This document shows positions 10,247 through 18,268 of a stretch of DNA of 24,730 nt, in pieces. How positions within the stretch are numbered: position 1 is the first letter of the stretch; every line of letters begins with the position of its first letter. The position numbers were made by a program, and so were the translations under genes. Source of the stretch: Pleurotus ostreatus/Saccharomyces cerevisiae fusant (Eukaryota; Opisthokonta); contig JAMQCK010000403.1 in assembly GCA_024196135.1 (NCBI GenBank), forward strand, positions 1 through 24,730, read 5' to 3'. The notes below the pieces were generated by a model. That model was not told where the DNA came from. It ran no database searches and saw nothing but the letters and a program-made list of their open reading frames with translations.

Positions 10247-11836
10247 ATGTCCGTCCTTGACCGGCTCGAGGATGCAGCGTACGACCTGCTCGATCGCGTA
10301 TGTCGTCCATACAATCTCCTTCTGAGGCATATCACTGACATATGTGGTAAAGGGTGCGATACCTGACTTCATCGTACGCGTCGCAATACGCGCTCTGCTC
10401 CGAAAGAGACTGCGAGAGATAGGCGATGGTGGAGGGTCATGGCTCGACATCATGCTCGGAGGCAAGAGGTACGTTCATTTTCCCAATGATGTGTCCCCAT
10501 ATTGCCCGCGACTCCAGGACTTTCGCAGAGAAGCACGCTGCTAAGATGGCCTGGATTGAAGGCGTGAAGAGACGGACGGAGATTGCCGACCATACGGACA
10601 AGGCCAACGAGCAGCACTACGAGGTGCGTGTGCTCATATGCTTTCGGAAGTTCCTGGGTTGACATGTCCAATAGGTCCCCACGGAGTTCATCATCTCTAC
10701 CCTCGGTCCTGCCGCCAAGTACTCGTCATGCTTGTATCCAACCGGTCAGGAGACACTTGAAGAGGCCGAAGTCCTCATTCTCGATAGCTACTGCGAGAAA
10801 GCTAGGTTAAGAGACGGTCAAGACGTGCTGGATTTAGGATGTGGTGAGCTGCTCTCGCCCGATATAACCCCTGTCAGCTCATCGCTCCCCATTGCGAAGG
10901 CTGGGGTTCGCTTTCCCTATTCGTTGCAGCGCGGTACCCGAACTCCAAGGTCGTAGGACTATCCAACTCGACTACGCAGAAAGCGTTCATCGACAAGACG
11001 GCGCGGGAGCGCGGTCTGCGCAATCTCGAGATCATCACCGCCGACGTGAACACCTTTGACTTCGCAGGAGAACGGCAGTAAGGGTGTTCCTCTCTTCTCG
11101 CGATCCTCTCTTTTCGCGAGCCACTCAACTCATGCTGCTGCAGCTTCGATCGAATCCTCTCCATCGAGATGTTCGAGCATATGAAGAATTACGAAGCTCT
11201 CTTGGCCAAAGTCTCGAGCTGGATGCGCTCGTCCGTGCAAGAGGGCGACGGAAGAGCCGGCGCAGAAGCTCACAAAGATGAAGATCCCTCTCTTCTGTTC
11301 ATCCATATTTTCTGTCATAGAGATACGCCGTACCACTTCGAGGAGGGCGACGGATGGATGGCGAAGAATTTCTTCTCGGGCGGGACGATGCCGTCGCACG
11401 ATCTATTCGCAAGTCATACTCCCTGGTATCCTTTCAACCCTTATTGACGTCCTTGCCAGCTATACTTCCAGACGCATATCACGCTAGAACGCAGCTGGTA
11501 CCTGCCTGGCACGCACTACGCGCGTACGCTCGAGGACTGGTTGAATTTGCAGGATTCCAAGAAGCAAGGTACGACACCAAGTTGACTCAAGGGATTATAA
11601 CTGACGGCTTCATCCAGAGGGTCTAGCTGCTCTACGCAGCGCCGCCGTCGCTCAGGGACGCGATCCAGTCGAAGGAGACAAGACTTTCAATAGGTGAGTC
11701 TGCGCTGATCATATTGCCTTGAAGACCTTCTCATGATTCCAGGTTCCGCGTGTTCTACATGGCGTGCGCGGAACTGTTTGCCATGGACGACGGACAGCGG
11801 TGGGGCGTTGGGCACTATCTCTTCCGTCGTAAATGA
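10247..11836 (+). CDS. Cyclopropane-fatty-acyl-phospholipid-synthase-like SAM methyltransferase
   Basis: Nine exons: 10247-10297, 10353-10468, 10518-10623, 10675-10843, 10900-11077, 11144-11408, 11460-11568, 11618-11693 and 11743-11836, giving 387 aa with all phases consistent. The family transfers a methyl or methylene group from S-adenosylmethionine to the double bond of membrane lipid acyl chains, and the enzyme would be a soluble or membrane-associated protein. Seen: family words TDKANEQHYEVPTEF and YSSCLYPTG (~82-119), then SAM motif I VLDLGCGWG at 142-150 and SNSTTQKAFI. After these come SIEMFEHMKNYE, LLFIHIFCHRDTPYHFEEGDGW, SGGTMPSHDLFLYFQ, WYLPGTHYARTLEDWL, and the C-terminal FRVFYMACAELFA and WGVGHYLF. 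No membrane helix is present, unlike fungal sphingolipid C9-methyltransferases, so a CFA-type role is preferred. The exact substrate is not determinable. Intron 11409-11459 uses a GC donor (GCAAGT). A charged insert (~SSVQEGDGRAGAEAHKDED) precedes LLFIHIF. Confidence 0.93.
11409..11459 (+). other. GC-AG intron in the methyltransferase gene
   Basis: The donor is GC in the context TTC|GCAAGT and the acceptor is CCAG. Splicing here joins SHDLF to LYFQTHITLE in phase 0, restoring a conserved stretch of the family. The nearest GT donor, GTATCC 17 bases downstream, puts the next exon in a frame with a stop within nine codons. Confidence 0.85.
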
Positions 11837-12078
11837 TGATTGGATGTCGATCTTCAAGTGTGGATTGCAAAGGCAAAGATGGAATCAAGGGAAAGCCGCG
11901 TGCCCGTGTTCAACGCGCCATAGCAGCAAGGGCGACCACATATCGGCGGAATGGATGGCTTCGAGTTTATCTGTGAAACGCCTTCACGCTCACGACGCAG
12001 TCTACATATCCGGAGAGCTGGGTGTATGGTGGTACAGTGGTATCAGTCTATGTGGAAGATTATCGTTGATACAGACGC

Positions 12079-12801
12079 TCATTGCTGATGGGATGGAGTT
12101 AGATCGATCGTGCCACGCTGAGTACACCACACGTACGCGTTTCTGGGGCTCTCCTCTCACCAGGTCGCGTGCATCCGCAGGACTCGGAGAAGGCACACCT
12201 GATGCTGGAGGATACGCGACGGCATGTGCATGCGATGGCTCCCTCGGACGCCCTCCCCGAGCCCTCTCAGCGGCGCGGATATCCTCCCACCTTTTCCGCT
12301 CCTTCTCCGCTTTCTCTCTAGCCTGAGCGGACTGCGCTCTCCAGGTCCTCTGGTGCGCCTCATACTCGGCCTGCCACTCGTCTGTGGCGTTGTCCTCCGC
12401 CGGAGGCGCAGCAGGGGCGGGAGAAGGTACGTCAGAAGCCTTGGTCCTCGCCGAAGCGCGGGCGGGGCGTTTGGGTGGGGGCAACTCGAACGCGTTGGGG
12501 AACGACTCCTGGATGGGTAGATCGTGGTTAGCACACTTTATTCACTCGCTAAACCACGACTACTAACATCCAGAATAGTCTCAGCCTTGGCGATGGTCAT
12601 GGCGGATGCGAGAGCAGAGGCCAGGGCGTAGCTGAACTGATCATCGTCTGCGGCCGGCAATCGCCTAGATGGACTCGTGGATGTGCTGGCGACTCGTGTT
12701 GACAGCGAGGAGCGGGAATGACGACGGCGCCGGCCCGGACGCTGCTTGACGTCGTCTAATAATGACGTCTCTGGGGTCTGCGCCGCGTACAAGTAGTGCA
12801 T
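12079..12801 (-). CDS. Small charged coiled-coil protein, function unknown
   Basis: Proposed exons in coding order are 12801-12568, 12508-12137 and 12084-12079, about 203 aa. The start at 12801 (MHYLYAAQTPE) is chosen over an in-frame ATG at 12864. The reason is that a strong TATA box at 12880-12873 sits only 9 bases before 12864, leaving no room for a transcription start. Seen in the protein: an Arg/Ser-rich segment (GRRRRHSRSS), then FSYALASALASAMTIAKAE, then ESFPNAFELPPPKRPARAS. After these comes an Ala/Pro stretch and a highly charged helix with coiled-coil character (WQAEYEAHQRTWRAQ through EKERKRWEDIRAAER). The last intron (12136-12085, GTACGT donor, CTAAC branch site 12 bases before the AG) brings a stop one codon later. 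If that intron is retained, the frame runs on to 12002 and the protein is ~246 aa. I do not recognise the family. Confidence 0.5.
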
Positions 12802-12872
12802 GGTCGTGAATGGGCGGCTGAGGCGGCGGGTGGCAGGTGCGTATAACTCTTCATCTAATGCCACCCTTCGCT

Positions 12873-12880
12873 CTTATATA
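12873..12880 (-). promoter_or_regulatory. TATA box of the coiled-coil protein gene
   Basis: TATATAAG on the minus strand is a near-ideal TATA element. It lies 72 bases upstream of the ATG at 12801 and 9 bases upstream of the ATG at 12864. With the usual ~30-base distance to the transcription start, the first usable ATG is the one at 12801. Confidence 0.6.
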
Positions 12881-13834
12881 CGGTGACTTCTTGCCAGCTG
12901 GCCGCTGAGGCAATCCCCGGTGGCAGCCGAATGAAGGGTGCGCGTTCTCATGGCTGCACGTCGAAGGGTGGGAGGCTGGCTTCTATCTCGGGTCCTGAAT
13001 AGAGTGTTCACCCCAATTCGGATATGCGTGTTCCAGCCTTGCAACAGGCTACTTGCATTGCTGCTCTTCATTGGCGATGTCGGGCGATTACGCATCTTTC
13101 ACCGTACGTTGCCCTGTGGGGAGGTGTCTCGCGGCGTATCCCCGCCGGGCATCACTTGTGTGCAGCATCGCCAGCGGGGTCGAACTCACCCTGCGAAAGT
13201 GGGCAGTCTGACACGTAGGATTCATTGCTTGCCAGCGTAGGAGCTGTGGCTATCTGCAGGGAAGGGATGACGACTGTTGAGTGGGACGATGGTGACAGCT
13301 GGAAGCGACGTTGCCACAATATATGGAGGTCGACGAACGGGGTGCGTACACGGCGAACATGAGAGTGACAGGAAGAAAAATATGTTCAGTAACGTACAGG
13401 GTACCTTCCAGGTGTGCCACGCTTACATCAAGGGGTCGGCACCAATACGTCCATACGCAGAAAGAGAAGACGTCCTCGGCGTCCACATCAACGACAGACT
13501 ACTCTCAGTGCTCTGCGGAGGACGACAGTTCACGAGTGGCCGGAACAGACCGTCGCGACTATGTCCGCTCACATATGATTTCTGAAGCTTGGGTCTTCCT
13601 CAGCCCGCTCTTTTTCCGCGCCCCCTTTTGCGAGCCCCTTTCCCAGTCTAAAGACCTTGCCCTGTTCAATTATGCCCCGTTTCCCCCAGCGCGGTAATAT
13701 CCAACACTCGCACTCCATATCCACTACTAGTCTTCAGGATGCATGGCGGAGGGCTTGAAGGTGCGCCTTCCGTCCTAGAAGCTACGGTAATCAATATTGA
13801 CCAGCGTAGATGCAGGCCGAGTTGTGGTACCGAC
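12881..13834. other. Gene-free stretch between two minus-strand genes
   Basis: About 950 bases lie between the coiled-coil protein gene and the 3' end of the first F-box gene. Short frames on both strands (for example 12938-13240 and 13277-13585 on plus) have no recognisable domain and no supporting splice structure. A B-box-like GGTCGAACTC near 13178 is not accompanied by a foldable tRNA. Confidence 0.4.
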
Positions 13835-15594
13835 CTACCGTGATGATGCTCGCCGGAAAGCCTGCAGAACCTCTTCGTGCGTCCATCGCGTGCGTTGCGG
13901 AAAGTCGTCCTCGATAGGAGAGGGAGACTTCGAGGCGTCTTCATCCTCCCCGATCGACTCAGCACCGTCAGAAAAGGCCGCAAGGTCCCACGGGCCATCC
14001 GCGTCATCGTCGTCTCCTGTACTCTCGCTACCTCCTCCGTCGGACCTGTCCTCTAAGCGTCTCTGCAACGCGGTTTCCAACACGTCCTCGGAACTCTGAG
14101 ATACTTTGGGTCCCTCCAAGTTGTTCTGCCGATGCACGATACCGGCAGTAGTGCTCTCTTCGCCCCCTCGCACGAGATCGTCGTCGTCGTTGTCGTACTC
14201 GATATCGGCGTATTTCATGTCGGCGCGCCACAGGCGACCTGCGCTTTGCTTAACGCAGATCCCGGGGTGCTCGAAGACGGCGATGTCGCGGATGTCCTCG
14301 GTAGGCTGCAAGATACGGGGGAGGTCCGGCATAAAGAAGAGGCCATAGTCGAGCGTGCGAACGCCCCGTAGGGCAGGAAAGACTGCTGGCAAGCCGTGAA
14401 CATAGTGGCGGAAGGACGGTAGTTCCCGCGCGCCGCCTGTATACTCTGGCGGCTCCCAGATATCGACCCAGCGCACGGACGGGTGCGAGATCGTCCAACG
14501 CATTCTGAAGGACAGAACGAGGTGCTGCAGCTTGGGGCAGCGCTGCTGTACGGCCAGCTGGTTCGATTCATTGATTGTGGACCATCCATCGCGTAGGTGC
14601 AGATACTCGATCTCACGCCCATTGTGCGTCAGAAATTCAAGAAATGGAGCTTCCGCATCCGGCAGACTCATGGAGGAGAGAGTGAGATGCGTGAGACGCG
14701 GCGTCGACCAACGAGAGACCATGTAGAGGATGTCGACACGAGGGCAGTCAAGGCTGAACGCCGTTAGACAATCGAATTCCAGGTCTCGCTCGAAGAGGTG
14801 ATCCTCGATGGAATCCGTGAGCGTGAAGTCAAGGGACTGCAGGCGAGCACTCGTGCTCTTCACGAGTGGCAGGATCTCCGCCACCGTCAGATGCGGCTCG
14901 TCGTTGATGGATAGGTTGACTACGCAACGTGGCAGAGATATCGGGCAGAGATGTGACTGAAAGCGGTAGCCGAACGACGGGTCTAAGGGCCCGCGGATAC
15001 ACGTAGAGAAGGTGTGCAGACGCCGGCACATGAGCAATATTGCGCACAAGTCTTCGTAGTAGACGGGCCTGTGGTAAGAGGCCACATAGCAGGCTACGGT
15101 GATCGTGCGCACTGACGATGCCAGGTCGCCTTTCGAGTTCGACAGAGACTCTTGGAAGGCAGCGATTTGTCCGATGCTGGTGAAGCCGATGTCGCGGTAC
15201 AGAAATTCGAGAGCGACCGCGTTCCAGGAGCGACACACGAGGGCAAGTGAACGTTTGGTGCGCATGCAGATCGCCCACACATCACTGGGAATGGTCGCGA
15301 AGGTAGGTCTGATCAGGAAGGATGGCTCGAGAGCCCAGTCGAAGATGATGGACAAGACCTCCGCTGGTAGATGCGCATATCCGCTATGAGCATCGACAGC
15401 GGTATGGGGCTCCACAGTATCGCCCAGAGGTCCGTATGCGAACTGAGAAGAGCCATTAGATTGTTGACAGTGGCGCTGGAGATCTTTCGGCTTACTTCAT
15501 ATCGTGCCAACTTGTCTTCGAGGCGTCGACATTTTTCCTCGAGCTGTGAGATCTCTGAAGCGTATTGTTCAATAGTATTGGTGTCACCAGTCAT
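13835..15594 (-). CDS. F-box/LRR-like protein, first of a paralogous pair
   Basis: Two exons, 15594-15496 and 15442-13835, joined in phase 0 by a 53-nt intron, give 568 aa. Residues 1-33 form a short coiled coil (EISQLEEKCRRLEDKLARYE). The F-box-like domain is at ~56-110: HLPAEVLSIIFDWAL, then SLALVCRSWNAVALEFLYRDIGF, the usual basidiomycete form. A leucine-rich, repeat-like body follows to ~400 (LQSLDFTL, LTHLTLSSMSLPD, KLQHLVLSFRM, VRTLDYGLFFMPDLPRIL). A conserved block HPGICVKQSAGRLWRADMKY comes next, then an acidic low-complexity linker and a short terminal helix, THEEVLQAFRRASSR. F-box proteins recruit substrates to SCF ubiquitin ligases through Skp1. The target here is unknown. The neighbour at 15875-18039 is a paralogue with the same intron position, pointing to tandem duplication. 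A TATATA at 15767-15772 may be its TATA box. Confidence 0.85.
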
Positions 15595-15874
15595 TGTGCC
15601 TGCGTAGACGATGGGTGATGCTGGCAGTGATGGTGAGAAACAAGTGTGAATTGCCGGTTAGTCCATGTGATACCACGTGACAGCTGAAGTTCAGGTTCGC
15701 CATTTCTTGGATCCTCAATATTTCAATATTCAATGTTTACAGGGTTCTCCGCGATCGTTGAAACTGGTATATAGCACAGAATTGAATGGTTACTGGACAG
15801 GGTGCTACATACTTATACTATAGGTATGTGGTACTTGAGAGGTGTGCTCGTCAGGGATACCAAGCGAATATTAT

Positions 15875-18039
15875 TCAGTCAACACCAGGACGAGGCCAGC
15901 GTCGAAAGATCGCAAGGGCCTCGTCATGCATCAGCTGTGGTATCTCTTCATTATCAGATACTTTCTCCTCCACATTTCCCTCTGTATCCGAGCTATGGAC
16001 AGAGTCAGAGTCGCTATACGATGAGGAGTCGGGATAGAACACGGAGTCATCGTCTTCGTCGCTGGATTCCTCATCGCTGTCGGTGGAGGCATCGTCGTCC
16101 TCGTCAGCATCTTCTTCGCCTTCGTCGTCATTCTCGTCGTCGCACTCGGTCTCGTCTTCGTTATCTTGGCCCTCTGCCTCATCGCTGTCGTCTTCGTCCA
16201 TTGCGAAACAGGATAGGAGAGATTCTGAGCGTTTGCGAGTGATCGATGCGGATGTAGCAGCGTCGTTTTCGTCATCATTCGCATCTTCGCCGATGTTAAC
16301 ATCGTCGTCCGACCCCGCATCATCTTCACTATCCTCATCGTCCCCATCCCCATCCTCTTCATCTTCCCCATCCTCATCTTCATCATCTTCATCCTCATCA
16401 TCCTCATCTTCATCTTCCTCACTTTCACCTTCACTCTCTTCCTCATCGATACTCCCGTCCACATGCACGCACTCCAAATCTCCCCGCCACAGCCGGTTCG
16501 CGCTTTGCTTCACGCAGACGCCCGGATACTCCCACGCCGTGTACTCGCCCAGCGGCGGCGCTGCGCACGGCTTGAGGAGTCTTGGCAAGTCCCACATATG
16601 GAAGAGCCCGTGGTCAAGGGAACGCATGCCGCGGAGGGAGGGGCAGTGTTCGGTGTTGACCTCTTGGAAGAGGGGGGTTTCGCTCAGGTTGGGCAGGCCG
16701 AGGAGATTGGTATCACCGGTGTAGTTTTTGTCTAATTGGGGCTCCCAGAGGTCGATCCACTGTAGGGCGGGGTGTGCCAGGGTGCCGGACATGTTGGGAG
16801 ACAGCACGAGGTGTTCGAGGCGCGGGAAGGATAGGACGGCTCGGATGTCATCGTCGAGGAGGCGGCGACTTGAGCTATGTAGATGGAGGTATTTGACGTA
16901 CTGTCCATTCTGAAGGGCAAGGGCTTGCAGGGCCTGGGCGGTGTTGTTAAATCCGAAGCCGTTCAGAGTTAGGTTTTGGAGGCGCGGCATTCCCCACTTC
17001 GCAGCCACTCGCAATATCGACTCGTAATCCGATAACAGGGTCAGCGTGAGCAGCGCGGGAAAGACGAGCCAGGATGGCGCATATTTATCGATTTCATGAT
17101 CGGCGAGAGGGAGCTGAAGGGTTTCGAGGCAGTGACTTGAGGTGGCGAGGAACTCCATCCAGTTTTTCCAATACCGCAAGTGTTCGTTCAGCCGAAGGTG
17201 AACGATACCCCTGACGAGCGACGGCGGGCAGAGCTGCAGAGGGAAGAAGTCGCAATGAGCCTCATCTCGCGAACACATCGAGAAACTATGCAATCGTCGA
17301 CACAACAGCAAGATCGTCCGCATATCATCATTAAATATCTCTTCATGTTGATGCGGGACATAGCAGGCCGTCGTTATCGACCGGACCAGCGACGCGAGGT
17401 CCATTCGGGCGTTGAGCAAAGTTTCCAGGAAGGCGGTGACCTGGCCGATACTGCGAAGGCCGACGTCGCGGTAGAGAACTTGAGCGGCGGTCTGATGCCA
17501 GGAGCGGGAGACGAGACTGAGGGCGCACTTGGTGGACATGGCGGTGAGCCAGGGAGTCTCGAGGGCAGTGTAGAGGGGGCTGGCGAGGAAGGGCGGCGCG
17601 ACCGCGCGTTCGAAGATGAATAGCATGATTTCGGGTGGCAGGTCGGTGATGGTGCGAGGACAAGAAGGTGCGGACAGCAGCCGCGTAGCGTCGAGGAATT
17701 CGTAGAGGGACTATCATAGTTGTTTAACGGCGTGAGGACGATAGCAAACGCGCTCACCTTGTACCTTGCGGCCTCATTCTCGAGCGCCTGGCATTCTACC
17801 GTGAGCTGGGCGTTCTCGGAAAGAACCTTGTAATGGTCACGATCTTCGCGCAGATGCTTGTGACGTGCTTGAAGCTGAGCGTTCTTAGTCGAATGGCATT
17901 CACAATCCGTCCCACATGCTTGGGCATAGTCTTCCTTGTCAGTTGTTCGTCGGTGCGGGTTTGGGATCGCTACGGTCTGAATCGCCTGAAGGTGGCATAG
18001 CTCATGGATGGACCTTGTACACAGAGAAGAGAAGTAATG
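15875..18039 (-). CDS. F-box/LRR-like protein with giant acidic linker, second of the pair; start unresolved
   Basis: The main exon 17710-15875 (611 codons) is preceded by a coding segment ending at 17758, joined in phase 0 by a 47-nt intron. That segment reads ENAQLTVECQALENEAARYK, matching the paralogue's coil and its intron position. The F-box is at TDLPPEIMLFIFERAV (around 17645-17600), followed by LSLVSRSWHQTAAQVLYRDVGL, the LRR-like body, LRSLDHGLFHMWDLPRLL and the block YPGVCVKQSANRLWRGDL. A ~150-residue Asp/Glu/Ser tract follows and the protein ends HDEALAIFRRWPRPGVD. The segment upstream of 17758 is open back to a TGA at 18042-18040 but contains no in-frame ATG. Either a further 5' exon exists or this copy has lost its start. 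I give 18039 as the outer limit. Initiating at the Met at 17626 would cut into the F-box. Role is inferred as SCF substrate adaptor. Confidence 0.75.
16010..16452. repeat. Imperfect trinucleotide repeat encoding an acidic tract
   Basis: On the plus strand the region is built from TCATCC/TCTTCA/CTCATC units. On the coding (minus) strand these are GAT, GAA and GAG codons. The densest part is 16320-16445. It encodes the long Asp/Glu-rich linker of the second F-box protein. Such arrays change length by slippage and may vary between strains. Confidence 0.8.
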
Positions 18040-18268
18040 TCAGAAGAATAGCCCCACGCCGAGGATAGTCAGTAGAAAGATGATGGTCAGAAGCAAAGAC
18101 CGCGATGCACGACACGCTCTGGTCACGCCCTCGGAAGCCGGGCCGGGTGTATCGTCCGCCAAGAACAATGGAAATTGGTATTTGTGCATGCATTCTGGTT
18201 GATCGTAGTGACCTCACGCCCCCCTCACCTGCCGCTCACGATCACTGCGCGCCACGGCGCAAAGTGCG

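Noticed and set aside
13160..13200. tRNA-like B box (GGTCGAACTC)
   Set aside because: The flanking bases do not form a T stem on either strand, and no A box or acceptor stem at the right distance was found.
16083..16724. 213-codon plus-strand frame made almost wholly of serine
   Set aside because: It is the reverse complement of the acidic-codon repeat of the second F-box gene. The minus-strand frame carries the conserved F-box and LRR-like sequence, so the serine frame is a shadow.
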